Source of the DNA: Agrobacterium rosae
Lineage (GTDB): Bacteria; Pseudomonadota; Alphaproteobacteria; Rhizobiales; Rhizobiaceae
Assembly: GCF_002915175.1 (NCBI RefSeq)
Contig: NZ_NXEJ01000001.1
Location: forward strand, 204,143-268,142
Direction: 5' to 3'
DNA: 64,000 nt
Part shown: in pieces, positions 18,694 through 27,513 of the stretch
Layout: the number at the start of each line of letters is the position of its first letter
Numbering within the stretch: the stretch's first letter is position 1
Translations under genes and position numbers: made by a program
The notes under the pieces: model-generated
What the model saw: only the letters and a program-made list of their open reading frames with translations
What the model was told of the DNA's origin: nothing
Databases searched by the model: none

Positions 18694-19287
18694 ATGACAC
18701 CGAAAACGCGGTCGCAAATGGTCGAGGAAACGCGCGCAAAACTCATCGCTGCTGCGCGAAAAGCCTTTGCATCAAAGGGTTATGCTGCATCCTCCATGGA
18801 TGAGCTAACGGCGGAGGCCGGGCTGACACGGGGAGCGCTCTATCACAATTTTGGCGATAAAAAGGGACTGCTTCAGGCCGTGATCGACCAGATCGATGCT
18901 GAGATGCTGGCGCGATTGCGCGTTGTTCAGGAGAAAGCCGATACGCCTTGGCTGGGTCTGCTGGCCGAAAGCGTAGCCTATATCGAAATGGCGCTGGAGC
19001 CAGAAATACAACGCATCATGCTGTTGGACGGCCCGGCAGTCTTAGGCGATCCCGCCAATTGGCCGAACCAGACGGCCTGCCTAAAGCGGATCGAGGAAAC
19101 CGTTCAGTCGCTGGTCGATGACGGCACGTTGAAGCCGGTCGACGCAAGAGCAACGACATGGCTGCTGAATGGTGCCGTGTTGAACGCGGCGCTCTGGATC
19201 GCCGCTGCCGAGGAGCCGCGCGACGCCTTCCCAAAGGCCGTCCAGGCCTTCCGCCAACTGGCTTCGGGCTTGCTGGCGGAGGTTTGA
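18694..19287 (+). CDS. TetR/AcrR family transcriptional regulator
   Basis: This 197-residue protein has an N-terminal TetR helix-turn-helix (about 10-56) with KAFASKGYAASSMDELTAEAG and LTRGALYHNFGDKKGLL. The all-helical ligand and dimer domain that follows is not conserved enough to suggest an effector. The start codon has a GGGGATGAG ribosome-binding site. Three operator-like repeats upstream, shared with the divergent RidA gene, point to autoregulation and control of RidA. It converges with the BTLCP gene, 15 bp apart. Confidence 0.93.
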   Translation: MTPKTRSQMVEETRAKLIAAARKAFASKGYAASSMDELTAEAGLTRGALYHNFGDKKGLLQAVIDQIDAEMLARLRVVQEKADTPWLGLLAESVAYIEMALEPEIQRIMLLDGPAVLGDPANWPNQTACLKRIEETVQSLVDDGTLKPVDARATTWLLNGAVLNAALWIAAAEEPRDAFPKAVQAFRQLASGLLAEV

Positions 19288-19302
19288 CACTCTGCTCGGA
19301 TA

Positions 19303-19917
19303 TTACCGCAGCGCGCCAACCAGAACGTCGCGACCATCTTCGATAGAAACCCAGCGTCCCGTGTTGAACGAGGCCTGACGCTTGAGATACGTATAGTTCG
19401 TATCGGTCCACAGCTTCACATCGTCAGACAGATTGTCGAGAATGAAGTCGCCGTCATTGGTGCGCAGCGTCAGCACCGCATGGCCTTCGCCATCGGGCTT
19501 GCGAACGACGGTGATCAAAAGGTCGGAAACGGCAAAGCCGCGTTCCATCAGTTTCCGGCGCTTCAAAAGCACGAAATCTTCACAGTCACCAGCGGTCTTG
19601 GGATATTCCCAGACCTCGTCTTTGCCATAAACTTCTAGGTCGGTCATGGCGATGATGGTGGAATTTACTTCCTTGTTGATGTCGCGAACTACCTTCCATC
19701 CATACTCCGTCACGCGCGGAGGAGGTGTCAGTTTGCTGCGAATATCGCACTCCGACATATACTTCTGGCAGAACTCGTAATGACCGATAGGCTGGGACGT
19801 GATGCCACCGGTCACCATGGCCGGGCTACCCTTGTTCTCGGCCTGTGCGGAGGCCACAGAAAGTATTCCGGCCGCAACTGCCAGAAGCAGTGCCCGCGCC
19901 CGCGGTGCGTTCATCAT
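19303..19917 (-). CDS. Periplasmic transglutaminase-like cysteine peptidase (BTLCP, LapG-related)
   Basis: This 204-residue protein has a signal peptide ending near VASAQA (about residue 26) and the BTLCP catalytic triad C112 (AGDCEDFVLLKR), H146 (GEGHAVLT) and D161 (ILDNLSD). LapG, the c-di-GMP-regulated protease that releases surface adhesins, belongs to this family. No LapD partner or large adhesin lies in the window, so a LapG role is only possible. Calcium-site residues cannot be judged without a structure. It appears monocistronic. Confidence 0.87.
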   Translation of the reverse strand: MMNAPRARALLLAVAAGILSVASAQAENKGSPAMVTGGITSQPIGHYEFCQKYMSECDIRSKLTPPPRVTEYGWKVVRDINKEVNSTIIAMTDLEVYGKDEVWEYPKTAGDCEDFVLLKRRKLMERGFAVSDLLITVVRKPDGEGHAVLTLRTNDGDFILDNLSDDVKLWTDTNYTYLKRQASFNTGRWVSIEDGRDVLVGALR

Positions 19918-20036
19918 GAAACCCGTCCCTTAAAATCTTAATGAAAAGTTAAGAGACGGCAGGGGTATGTGTCAATCGGAACTCGGTGTCCATGAACGCA
20001 AGATGAATAATATGGTTAAGAGCGTGGCCGGTTTGC

Positions 20037-20849
20037 CTACAAAACAAGGCTTTTGGCCGCTGCCAGCATGCGCTCGATGTCCTGTGGACGCGACAGTCTA
20101 TGGTCGCCATCGCGAATAAGGCTCAAGACCACATCATCGGCAGGCAGATGCTCAAGCAGTTTGAGGGCGTGCGTGTAAGGTACATCCTCATCTTTCATCC
20201 CCTGTAGAATGTACACCGGGCACCCTGTCTGGATAATGCCCTGCAACACGCGGTTGTTGCGTCCGTCCTCGATCAAGGCACGGGTAAAGATGTTGGGCTC
20301 TGGGCTATATTCGGACGGTTCCTCGAAATAACCTCGCTCCCTCAGCGAGGTCTTTTCCTCCTCGGAAAGATTGGGCTCTATCAGTTCGGCGGTAAAATCC
20401 GGGGCGGGCGCGATCAGCAGCAGGCCTGCAATGTCAGGGCCGACTTGCTGCTTGCGCAATTCCTCCACCAGTCGCAGCGCAATCCAGCCGCCCATCGAGG
20501 AGCCGATGACCACGATGCGTTTTGGTGCCGTATGCTGCAGCACGGCCATCGTTTCTTCCAGCCAGCGCGAGATGGTGCCTTTGTTGAAGTCACCTCTGGA
20601 TGCGCCGTGGCCGGAGTAATCAAGGCGAATGCACGCAAGACCATTCTGTTCGGCAAACCTGTCGAGCTCCACTGCTTTGGTGCCCGTCATGTCGGACCGA
20701 TAGCCGCCGAGCCAGACCAATGCAGGAGCATCGTCACCATGCATCGTCGCTGCGCGTGAGAGTATCGCGATGTCGCGGGCCTCATCGGCGGTGCCAACTG
20801 TCAGGTATTCAATCGTTTGATCAGTCATATCGGTGAGAATCTCCTGCAT
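20037..20849 (-). CDS. Cytoplasmic alpha/beta hydrolase
   Basis: From the ATG at 20849, with a GGAG box 6-8 nt upstream, the protein has about 270 residues. It shows the alpha/beta hydrolase core: ALVWLGGYRSDM before the oxyanion site, RLDYSGHGASRG, the nucleophile elbow GSSMGG (catalytic Ser in VVIGSSMGGW), an aspartate in ILQGMKDEDVPY and the histidine in RDGDHRLSRP. There is no signal peptide. It resembles palmitoyl-thioesterase/acylhydrolase-like proteins (ABHD10-like) of alphaproteobacteria. It is divergent from infC; the substrate is unknown. Confidence 0.88.
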   Translation of the reverse strand: MQEILTDMTDQTIEYLTVGTADEARDIAILSRAATMHGDDAPALVWLGGYRSDMTGTKAVELDRFAEQNGLACIRLDYSGHGASRGDFNKGTISRWLEETMAVLQHTAPKRIVVIGSSMGGWIALRLVEELRKQQVGPDIAGLLLIAPAPDFTAELIEPNLSEEEKTSLRERGYFEEPSEYSPEPNIFTRALIEDGRNNRVLQGIIQTGCPVYILQGMKDEDVPYTHALKLLEHLPADDVVLSLIRDGDHRLSRPQDIERMLAAAKSLVL

Positions 20850-20918
20850 TTTGCTCTCCATGTAGCGTAAATTCGGAAAAAGCACGACAGGAGGTGATTT
20901 TTTTGCGCGGGCATGCTA

Positions 20919-20947
20919 TTGACTTCGCGGCGGCATTCACGACATTT
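20919..20947 (+). promoter_or_regulatory. Possible infC promoter
   Basis: TTGACT at 20919 and ACATTT at 20942 are spaced by 17 bp, about 70 bp before the infC start codon. The -35 is close to consensus and the -10 is weak. Confidence 0.35.
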
Positions 20948-21014
20948 CCGCCATTTGCACCGACAAGCTGGTTTTTGCCGACGCGATCCCGAAACAGATC
21001 AGGAGAATACGACC

Positions 21015-21551
21015 ATTCGCAGACCGTTCAAAGCCGATGCCCCCGTCAAAGAGGGCCCGCGCTCCAACAGGGAAATTCGAATTCCCAAAATTCAGCTGAT
21101 TGATGAAGAAGGCCAGAACCTTGGCGTCATGGCGACGGACCAGGCTCTGAAGATGGCGGAAGACGCCGGTCTCGATCTCGTTGAGATTTCGCCGAACGCA
21201 GAACCGCCCGTATGCAAAATTCTTGATCTCGGCAAGCTGAAGTATTCGTCGCAAAAAAAGGCGGCAGAAGCGCGCAAGAAGCAGAAGATCGTTGAGGTCA
21301 AGGAAATCAAGATGCGCCCCAACATCGACACCCATGACTATGAGGTGAAGATGAAGGCCATGAACCGTTTCTTTGACGAAGGCGACAAGGTAAAGGTGAC
21401 TCTGAAGTTCCGTGGCCGCGAAATGGCTCACCAGGAACTCGGCATGAAGCTTCTTCTGCAGGTCAAGGAAGACACTCTGGCAATTGCCAAGGTCGAAGCC
21501 GAGCCAAAGCTGGAAGGCCGTCAGATGATGATGGTTCTGGCACCTAAGTAA
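21015..21551 (+). CDS. infC: Translation initiation factor IF-3, with AUU start codon
   Basis: IF-3 prevents 30S-50S joining and checks start-codon pairing. The 178-residue product begins at an ATT (21015), with an AGGAG ribosome-binding site 9 nt upstream. Translation reads I(M)[20 protein letters not shown], the normal N-terminus of the family, and no ATG/GTG/TTG fits there. The domains follow as IF3-N ([22 protein letters not shown]), a basic linker, and IF3-C ([16 protein letters not shown]). Rare AUU starts are the known basis of IF-3 autoregulation in other bacteria. rpmI and rplT follow 193 bp downstream, the conserved order. Confidence 0.95.
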   Translation: MRRPFKADAPVKEGPRSNREIRIPKIQLIDEEGQNLGVMATDQALKMAEDAGLDLVEISPNAEPPVCKILDLGKLKYSSQKKAAEARKKQKIVEVKEIKMRPNIDTHDYEVKMKAMNRFFDEGDKVKVTLKFRGREMAHQELGMKLLLQVKEDTLAIAKVEAEPKLEGRQMMMVLAPK

Positions 21552-21650
21552 GTCGAAAACGTCTGAATTGCAGGCGTTTACGTCCCGTCGCAGGGGAATT
21601 TATCATTCCCCGTTGCTCTTTTTCATAACTACGGTTATAGGAGCGCGTCC

Positions 21651-21716
21651 GAACGGTCCGGCAGGGCATGCCGAGTCCGTTCTAGAATAGCTTGAAAGCA
21701 GGCTTCGTCTGCCTGT
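21651..21716 (+). promoter_or_regulatory. Two hairpins in the infC-rpmI interval (possible ribosomal-protein leader)
   Basis: Hairpin 1 pairs GAACGG (21651) with CCGTTC (21677), with inner GGC/GCC pairs. Hairpin 2 pairs CAGGC (21699) with GCCTG (21711), followed by TCTTTC. They lie before rpmI-rplT and could be a read-through terminator or an L20-responsive leader. No known leader motif was recognised. Confidence 0.4.
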
Positions 21717-21744
21717 CTTTCGATACAAAAAATGGAGTAGCAAA

Positions 21745-21948
21745 ATGCCCAAGATGAAGACGAAATCTGCCGCTAAAAAGCGGTTCAAGATCACAGGCAC
21801 CGGCAAGGTTCTCGCAGCCGCCGCCGGTAAGCGCCACGGCATGATCAAACGGTCCAACAAGTTCATTCGCGACGCGCGCGGAACCATGGTTCTGGCCGAA
21901 GCTGACGCCAAGAAGGTCGTCAAGAACTACCTGCCGAACGGTCTTTAA
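21745..21948 (+). CDS. rpmI: 50S ribosomal protein L35
   Basis: This 67-residue, very basic protein begins [22 protein letters not shown], the L35 signature, and continues with [18 protein letters not shown]. It binds 23S rRNA in the large subunit. Length is normal for alphaproteobacteria. It is followed 40 bp later by rplT, with which it is almost always co-transcribed, and preceded by infC. Confidence 0.98.
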   Translation: MPKMKTKSAAKKRFKITGTGKVLAAAAGKRHGMIKRSNKFIRDARGTMVLAEADAKKVVKNYLPNGL

Positions 21949-21988
21949 GACTTTTCCGCACTTTTGGACATTTTAAGGAGATCATGAC

Positions 21989-22393
21989 ATGGCACGCGTA
22001 AAACGTGGCGTAACTTCCCGCGCCAAGCACACCAAGACACTCAAGGCAGCCAAGGGCTTCTACGGCCGCCGCAAGAATACAATCCGCGCAGCTAAGGCTG
22101 CTGTGGACCGTTCCAAGCAATACGCTTACCGCGACCGCAAGGTTAACAAGCGCAACTTCCGCGCTCTGTGGATTCAGCGTATCAATGCTGCTGTTCGCGA
22201 ATTCGGCCTGACCTATGGCCGCTTCATCGACGGCCTGAACAAGGCTGGCATCGAAGTCGACCGTAAGGTTCTATCGGACATGGCTATCCATGAGCCAGCA
22301 GCATTCGGCGTTCTCGTAGACAGCGCCAAGAAGGCTCTTGAGTACCTCAAGGATGCCGGCACCACCAACGAATTTGAAACCGCTGTAAAGTAA
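21989..22393 (+). CDS. rplT: 50S ribosomal protein L20
   Basis: This 134-residue protein starts [30 protein letters not shown], which is diagnostic of L20. The basic N-terminal extension threads through 23S rRNA early in 50S assembly, and the C-terminal globular half ([20 protein letters not shown]) follows. The start has an AAGGAGAT-type ribosome-binding site. In other bacteria L20 represses its own operon. A strong terminator ends the unit at 22426. Confidence 0.98.
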   Translation: MARVKRGVTSRAKHTKTLKAAKGFYGRRKNTIRAAKAAVDRSKQYAYRDRKVNKRNFRALWIQRINAAVREFGLTYGRFIDGLNKAGIEVDRKVLSDMAIHEPAAFGVLVDSAKKALEYLKDAGTTNEFETAVK

Positions 22394-22425
22394 TTACGGC
22401 GCGAACAAATTGTTGTTCATTTTGA

Positions 22426-22457
22426 AACCTGCGCCGGGCCACCGGTGCGGGTTTTTT
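22426..22457 (+). terminator. Rho-independent terminator after rplT
   Basis: A 12-bp stem (AACCTGCGCCGG / CCGGTGCGGGTT, including two G-U pairs) with a GCCA loop runs into a T tract. It is the strongest terminator in the window and closes the infC-rpmI-rplT unit. Confidence 0.9.
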
Positions 22458-22519
22458 CGTTTCGACCAAGGTCGTATGCAAATCGCAAAGCGGACATTAT
22501 GCCCGCATATGAGTTCTGA

Positions 22520-23368
22520 ATGCTGGAAGCCGCCGATCCACAGGAGCAAGCACAGGGATTTCACGTCCATCTCGAGGACGCGGATATTGCTGCCTTGATG
22601 CAGGTGCTGCTGACCAGTGACGGACGGATACAGCAGCTGAACCTTTCGGTCGGCTCTGTCTGGATCAAAAGGCAGGGCACCGAACAAGCGCCGTGGTGGA
22701 TAAAGCTTCAGGCGCTTGCGGCGGCGGCCCTGCCGTATAAGTTTTTAAAGCCGTCACCCATTCTCAAGCCTGTCGACATGATGGAGCGTGAAAAGCGGCG
22801 GATGATGGAATTCGGCGCAAAGGGTTTTCCCGTCCCCGACATCATTTATTCCTCGCAGACGGCCATCGTCATTTCCGATGTCGGGCCCACCGTCCAGCGC
22901 CTTTTGAAAATGAAAAGTCGTGCTGGGGAGAGCGATCATGACACGCTTCTCATCGACTGCGCCGCAGCGATCGGCGACCTGCACGCCGCTGGCTTGTGCC
23001 ACGGGCGCCCACATGTGCGGGATTTCTTCTTGCGCGATGGCCGCGTCGGTTTCATGGACTTTGAGGAAGAGCCACAAGCCGTCATGCCGCTTGAAACCGC
23101 GCAGGCGCGGGATATCTGGCTGCTGTTTCTGCCCATGACGACCCTCGCCAAGAATGGCAGGGAGACACTCGATGCCGCCTACAAAGCGTGGGCAACGCGC
23201 GCGCCGGAAGCGGCAATCGCAGAATTGCGCAGGCTCGTGCGTGTTCTGGGCCGTTTTTTGCCGCTCGCCCGGTTGATTGGGCGCGTGCAGATGGGTAGTG
23301 ATCTGCAACGCTTTATCGAGGCGACCGACTATCTGAAGAACGCCGTTGAAACCGAAGCCGCAGGCTAA
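22520..23368 (+). CDS. Kinase-fold protein (RIO/LPS-kinase-like), function unknown
   Basis: This 282-residue protein has features of a small protein-kinase-like fold. A possible nucleotide-binding lysine is in VWIKRQ. The catalytic-loop-like segment is H161-GRPHVRD168, and the metal-binding DFE replaces DFG at 180-182 (GFMDFEEEP). The N-terminus is polar and no membrane segment is obvious. Similar proteins are usually annotated as hypothetical, serine/threonine phosphatase or lipopolysaccharide-kinase-like. It lies 21 bp before pheS and may be co-transcribed with it. The start has a weak ribosome-binding site, so the N-terminus is not certain. Confidence 0.65.
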   Translation: MLEAADPQEQAQGFHVHLEDADIAALMQVLLTSDGRIQQLNLSVGSVWIKRQGTEQAPWWIKLQALAAAALPYKFLKPSPILKPVDMMEREKRRMMEFGAKGFPVPDIIYSSQTAIVISDVGPTVQRLLKMKSRAGESDHDTLLIDCAAAIGDLHAAGLCHGRPHVRDFFLRDGRVGFMDFEEEPQAVMPLETAQARDIWLLFLPMTTLAKNGRETLDAAYKAWATRAPEAAIAELRRLVRVLGRFLPLARLIGRVQMGSDLQRFIEATDYLKNAVETEAAG

Positions 23369-23389
23369 AGCCCGGCGAGGCAGGAAAAT

Positions 23390-24472
23390 ATGACCGAACT
23401 TGATACCTTGAAATCACAATTGATATCGGAAATCACGTCTGCCGGCGATGAAGCGTCAATAGAAGCCGTGCGCGTGTCAGCACTGGGTAAGAAGGGTTCG
23501 GTCTCCGATCTCTTGAAGACGCTGGGCTCGATGACGCCGGAAGAGCGCCAGACGCGTGGTGCCGCCATCAACCAGCTCAAGAGCGAAGTGACGGATCTCA
23601 TCTCTGCCCGCAAGGCGGAGTTGAAGGACGCCGCTATCTCGGCACGTCTTGCGGCTGAAACATTGGATGTCAGCCTGCCGGTTCGCCAGTCACCAGCAGA
23701 GCGCGGACGTATCCATCCAATCAGCCAGATCGTTGATGAGATCACTGCCATCTTCGCCGATATGGGTTTCTCCATTGCCGAAGGGCCGGATATCGAAACC
23801 GACTATTACAATTTCACGGCACTGAACTTCCCCGAAGGCCACCCGGCCCGCGAAATGCACGACACATTCTTCTTCCAGCCGGATGAGAATGGTGAGCGCA
23901 AGGTGCTGCGCACGCACACCTCTCCGGTGCAGGTGCGCACAATGGAAGCACAGAAACCACCGATCCGTATCGTCATTCCCGGCAAGACCTATCGTCAGGA
24001 TAGCGACGCCACCCACTCGCCGATGTTCCATCAGGTCGAAGGTCTCGTCATCGACAAGAAGTCGAATGTCGGCAATCTGCGCTGGGTTCTGGAAGAATTC
24101 TGCAAGACCTTCTTCGAGGTCGACAGCGTCGTCATGCGCTTCCGCCCATCCTTCTTCCCCTTCACCGAGCCAAGCTTCGAAGTGGATATCCAGTGCGACC
24201 GCTCCGGCCCCATCGTCAAGTTCGGCGAAGGTAAAGACTGGATGGAAATCCTCGGCTGCGGCATGGTTCACCCCAACGTCCTGCGCGCCGGCGGTCTCGA
24301 CCCGGATGAATATCAGGGCTTTGCCTGGGGCATGGGGCTGGACCGCATCGCCATGCTGAAATACGGCATGCCTGATCTGCGCGACTTCTTCAACGCCGAC
24401 GTCCGCTGGATGACCCATTACGGCTTCCGCCCGCTTGATATGCCGACTTTGTTTGGTGGTTTGAGCAGTTAA
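23390..24472 (+). CDS. pheS: Phenylalanine-tRNA ligase alpha subunit
   Basis: The 360-residue class II synthetase subunit joins PheT in an (alpha-beta)2 enzyme that charges tRNA-Phe. The N-terminal coiled coil is followed by the catalytic core: [21 protein letters not shown], motif 2 in [12 protein letters not shown] and [20 protein letters not shown], the [12 protein letters not shown] strand, and motif 3 in [22 protein letters not shown]. Length is normal. pheT, its usual neighbour, lies 560 bp downstream instead of directly adjacent, because the DUF4160/DUF2442 pair sits between. Confidence 0.98.
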   Translation: MTELDTLKSQLISEITSAGDEASIEAVRVSALGKKGSVSDLLKTLGSMTPEERQTRGAAINQLKSEVTDLISARKAELKDAAISARLAAETLDVSLPVRQSPAERGRIHPISQIVDEITAIFADMGFSIAEGPDIETDYYNFTALNFPEGHPAREMHDTFFFQPDENGERKVLRTHTSPVQVRTMEAQKPPIRIVIPGKTYRQDSDATHSPMFHQVEGLVIDKKSNVGNLRWVLEEFCKTFFEVDSVVMRFRPSFFPFTEPSFEVDIQCDRSGPIVKFGEGKDWMEILGCGMVHPNVLRAGGLDPDEYQGFAWGMGLDRIAMLKYGMPDLRDFFNADVRWMTHYGFRPLDMPTLFGGLSS

Positions 24473-24475
24473 GCT

Positions 24476-24704
24476 ATGCCGACCGTTCTTCGCAAATATG
24501 GCTACCGTTTTCACTTCTACTCAGGTGATGGCCATGAGCCGCCGCACATTCATATTGATGGAAGCGGTAGCGAAGGTTTGGTTGGATGCTGTGAGACTAG
24601 CACAGGCAAAGGGCTTCAATCAGCGAGATATCGCTCGTATATTGGAAACGGTTGAGGAACACAGGGACCAGATGATGGAGGCGTGGCATGACTACTTCGG
24701 ATGA
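24476..24704 (+). pseudogene. DUF4160 protein gene with a frameshift
   Basis: The first reading frame starts at 24476 and reads MPTVLRKYGYRFHFYSGDGHEPPHIHIDGSGS, the typical start of DUF4160. It then loses register and stops at 24655 (59 residues). The second half, KVWLDAVRLAQAKGFNQRDIARILETVEEHRDQMMEAWHDYFG, continues in another frame to 24704. The sequence around 24569 is what a 2-nt loss from a GSGEAKVWLD coding segment would leave. DUF4160 is often paired with DUF2442 and is regarded as a putative toxin-antitoxin partner; that function is not proven. The 3' end overlaps the DUF2442 start by 17 bp. A sequencing error or programmed frameshift is possible. Confidence 0.8.
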
Positions 24705-25020
24705 TGCATACCCTGAAAGCGATCGCCCTGTGGAAGCATGGTGCGATCCGCATGAGGTCCATGTTCGCCTAGCGGATGGTAGGCACGTTTCCACGCCGCT
24801 TTGGTGGTATCCGAGGCTCCTGAACGCTACACCTGCTCAACGCAATACGATTGAACTGATGCTTGCAGGTGTGCATTGGCCGGAGGTCGATGAGGACCTT
24901 TCCGTCGATGGCATGCTGAAAGGTCGCAAGGCCCCCCGGTGCCAAAGCACCGCAGCAAGCCGCATAGCCTGGCAAGCTGAACGCCAAGACCGCTCGACCA
25001 GAAGAGACAAATACCGTTAA
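24688..25020 (+). CDS. DUF2442 family protein, partner of DUF4160
   Basis: This 110-residue protein carries DUF2442 at about residues 20-82, with EVHVRLADGRHVSTPLWWYPRLLNATPAQRNTIELM and the GVHWPEVDEDLSVDGMLKG end that defines the family. A basic tail of about 28 residues follows. It starts within the last codons of the frameshifted DUF4160 gene (17-bp overlap), so the two were translationally coupled. It ends 12 bp before pheT. Its function is unknown. If the pair was a toxin-antitoxin system, the module is now probably incomplete. Confidence 0.85.
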   Translation: MTTSDDAYPESDRPVEAWCDPHEVHVRLADGRHVSTPLWWYPRLLNATPAQRNTIELMLAGVHWPEVDEDLSVDGMLKGRKAPRCQSTAASRIAWQAERQDRSTRRDKYR

Positions 25021-25032
25021 GGACGCATAGAC

Positions 25033-27456
25033 ATGAAATTCACACTCTCCTGGCTGAAAGAGCATCTGGAAACCGATGCGTCTCTCGAACAGATTTGCGA
25101 ACGCCTGACCGCCATCGGTCTCGAAGTCGAGGATGTTGATGACAAGGCGGCTTACAAGCCTTTCGTAATTGCCAAGATTTTAACGGCGGAAAAACACCCT
25201 GAAGCTGACCGTCTCAAAGTGCTGTCCGTCGATGCGGGTGATGGCAAGCCGGTCCAAATCGTCTGCGGTGCGCCGAATGCGCGGGCCGGTCTCGTCGGCG
25301 CGCTGGCGCGTCCGGGCGACTATGTTCCGGGCATCGATGTGACTCTGGCCATCGGCAAGATTCGCGGTGTGGAAAGCCACGGCATGATGTGCTCCGAAAA
25401 GGAGCTCAACATGTCCGATAGTCATGATGGCATCATCGACCTGCCGCAGGATGCGCCGGTCGGCACGTCCTTTGCGACCTATGCCGGTCTCGACGATCCA
25501 ATGATCGAAATCAACCTGACGCCCAACCGCCCGGATTGCACCTCGATCTACGGCATCGCGCGCGATCTGGCGGCCTCTGGTCTCGGCACACTGAAGACAA
25601 AGCCAGCGCCGACCTTCAAGGTCGAAGGCGCGACCTCGGTCGACGTGAGCCTCGATCTGGACGATGCGGCACTCTGCCCCGGTTTTGGCTTGCGCCTCGT
25701 GCGCGGCGTTAAGAACGGCCCCAGCCCGAAATGGATGCAGCAGCGCCTTCTCGCCATTGGCCTTCGTCCTATCAACGCGCTGGTGGATATCACCAACTAC
25801 ATGACCTTCGATCAGGGTCGCCCCATGCACGTCTTCGATGCGGCCAAGGTCAAGGGCAATCTCGTCGTTCGCCGTGCCAAAGATGGCGAAACCATCCTCG
25901 CGCTCGATCAGCGTGAATACAAGCTTGGCCCGACGAATGTCGTCATTGCCGATGATAACGGCATCGAATCCATCGGCGGTGTCATGGGTGGCGAGCATTC
26001 CGGCTGCGATGAAAACACCGTGGACGTGCTGATCGAATCCGCGCTGTGGGACTCGATCAACATTGCCAAGACTGGCCGTTCGCTCGGCATCATTACTGAT
26101 GCGCGCTACCGTTTCGAGCGCGGCATCGATCCCGAATACATGGTTCCGGGTCTGGAGCGCACGACCGAACTAGTGCTGGAGCTGTGCGGCGGCACGGCGG
26201 CAGAAACGAAGGTCGTCGGCTACAAGGGTTTTGAGCCCAAATGGATCGACTTCCCGCTGTCCGAAGTCAAGCGCCTGACAGGTCTGGATGTTTCGGTGCA
26301 AGAAACCCTCGAAATCCTCAAGGGCCTTGGCTTCGGCATCGAGGGCGCTGATGAGCGCGTCAGCGTCTCGGCTCCCTCATGGCGTCCAGATGTGGATGGC
26401 AAGGCCGATCTGGTGGAAGAGGTCATGCGCATTCATGGCGTCGATAACATCAAGCCGGAACCGCTGGAAAGCTTCGGTGCCGTCAATGGCCGTATCCTCA
26501 CCACGCTGCAAATCCGCACCCGGACGGCCAAGCGTTCGCTCGCCAGCCGTGGCATGCTGGAAGCGGTGACATGGTCCTTCATCCCGGAAGCGCAGGCAAA
26601 GCTGTTCGGCGGTGGTTCTCCCTCGCTGAAGCTCGCCAACCCCATCGCTGCCGATATGTCCGACATGCGTCCTTCGCTGCTGCCTGGCCTGTTGACGGCG
26701 GCGCAGCGCAATGCCGACAAGGGGCACGGCGATGTAGCAATCTTCGAAGTCTCCGGCACCTATGAAGGCGACACGCCCGAAGCGCAGCGGCGCGTGGCCG
26801 GTGGCGTTCGCCGTGGAACGGCATCGCTGGCTGGCTCCGGTCGTATGTGGTCCAACACGGCCAAGGGCGGCGGCAAACCGGTAGATGTTTACGATGCCAA
26901 GGCCGATGCGCTGGCGGTTATCGAAGCCTGCGGCCTGCCGATGAGCAATGTGCAGATCGAAGCAGGCGCACCCGGCTGGTATCACCCCGGCCGCTCCGGC
27001 ACCATCAAGATGGGGCCAAAGGTCATCTTGGGTTACTTCGGTGAATTCCATCCGAAGACCCTGTCCGAACTGGATGTCTCCGGTGCCTATGCGGGTTTCG
27101 AAATCTACCTCGACGCCATGCCCGAGCCGAAGAAGAAGGCGACCCGCACCAAGCCTGCGCTGGAGCTATCGCCGTTCCAGACCGTCAAGCGCGACTTCGC
27201 CTTCGTGGTGGATCGCTCCGTCGAAGCAGGCTCCATCATCAAGGCGGCGACCAGCGCCGACCGCAAACTCGTGACGGGCGTTAATGTCTTCGACGTCTTC
27301 GAAGGCGCATCCGTCGGCGAAAACAAGAAGTCCATCGCCATCGAAGTCCAGATTCAACCGGTCGACAAGACCCTGACGGATGAAGATTTCGAAGCGCTGA
27401 CGGCAAAGATCGTCGGCAATGTCGAGAAGTCGACGGGCGGCGTTTTGCGCGCTTAA
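25033..27456 (+). CDS. pheT: Phenylalanine-tRNA ligase beta subunit
   Basis: The 807-residue subunit has the bacterial domain order. An N-terminal tRNA-binding (OB) domain (about 40-150, with [24 protein letters not shown]) is followed by the B3/B4 editing domain, the B5 DNA-binding-like domain, a catalytic-like core and a C-terminal FDX-ACB domain ([18 protein letters not shown]). The editing domain hydrolyses Tyr-tRNA-Phe. The start has an AAGGA box. It is separated from pheS by the DUF4160/DUF2442 pair and ends in a strong hairpin terminator. Confidence 0.98.
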   Translation: MKFTLSWLKEHLETDASLEQICERLTAIGLEVEDVDDKAAYKPFVIAKILTAEKHPEADRLKVLSVDAGDGKPVQIVCGAPNARAGLVGALARPGDYVPGIDVTLAIGKIRGVESHGMMCSEKELNMSDSHDGIIDLPQDAPVGTSFATYAGLDDPMIEINLTPNRPDCTSIYGIARDLAASGLGTLKTKPAPTFKVEGATSVDVSLDLDDAALCPGFGLRLVRGVKNGPSPKWMQQRLLAIGLRPINALVDITNYMTFDQGRPMHVFDAAKVKGNLVVRRAKDGETILALDQREYKLGPTNVVIADDNGIESIGGVMGGEHSGCDENTVDVLIESALWDSINIAKTGRSLGIITDARYRFERGIDPEYMVPGLERTTELVLELCGGTAAETKVVGYKGFEPKWIDFPLSEVKRLTGLDVSVQETLEILKGLGFGIEGADERVSVSAPSWRPDVDGKADLVEEVMRIHGVDNIKPEPLESFGAVNGRILTTLQIRTRTAKRSLASRGMLEAVTWSFIPEAQAKLFGGGSPSLKLANPIAADMSDMRPSLLPGLLTAAQRNADKGHGDVAIFEVSGTYEGDTPEAQRRVAGGVRRGTASLAGSGRMWSNTAKGGGKPVDVYDAKADALAVIEACGLPMSNVQIEAGAPGWYHPGRSGTIKMGPKVILGYFGEFHPKTLSELDVSGAYAGFEIYLDAMPEPKKKATRTKPALELSPFQTVKRDFAFVVDRSVEAGSIIKAATSADRKLVTGVNVFDVFEGASVGENKKSIAIEVQIQPVDKTLTDEDFEALTAKIVGNVEKSTGGVLRA

Positions 27457-27478
27457 ACCTCACATATGTTGAAATAAA

Positions 27479-27513
27479 GAAGGCCGAGGAGATGTCCTCG
27501 GCCTTTTGTTTTT
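27479..27513 (+). terminator. Rho-independent terminator after pheT
   Basis: AAGGCCGAGGA pairs with TCCTCGGCCTT around a GATG loop and is followed by TTGTTTTT. It lies between pheT and the convergent aldo/keto reductase gene, and may serve both, since the minus side also reads into a T-rich run. Confidence 0.88.

Noticed and set aside
24498-24704. Separate 68-residue gene between pheS and DUF2442
   Set aside because: Its C-terminal half is the second half of DUF4160 in a shifted frame; its first residues are not conserved, so it is part of the broken gene.
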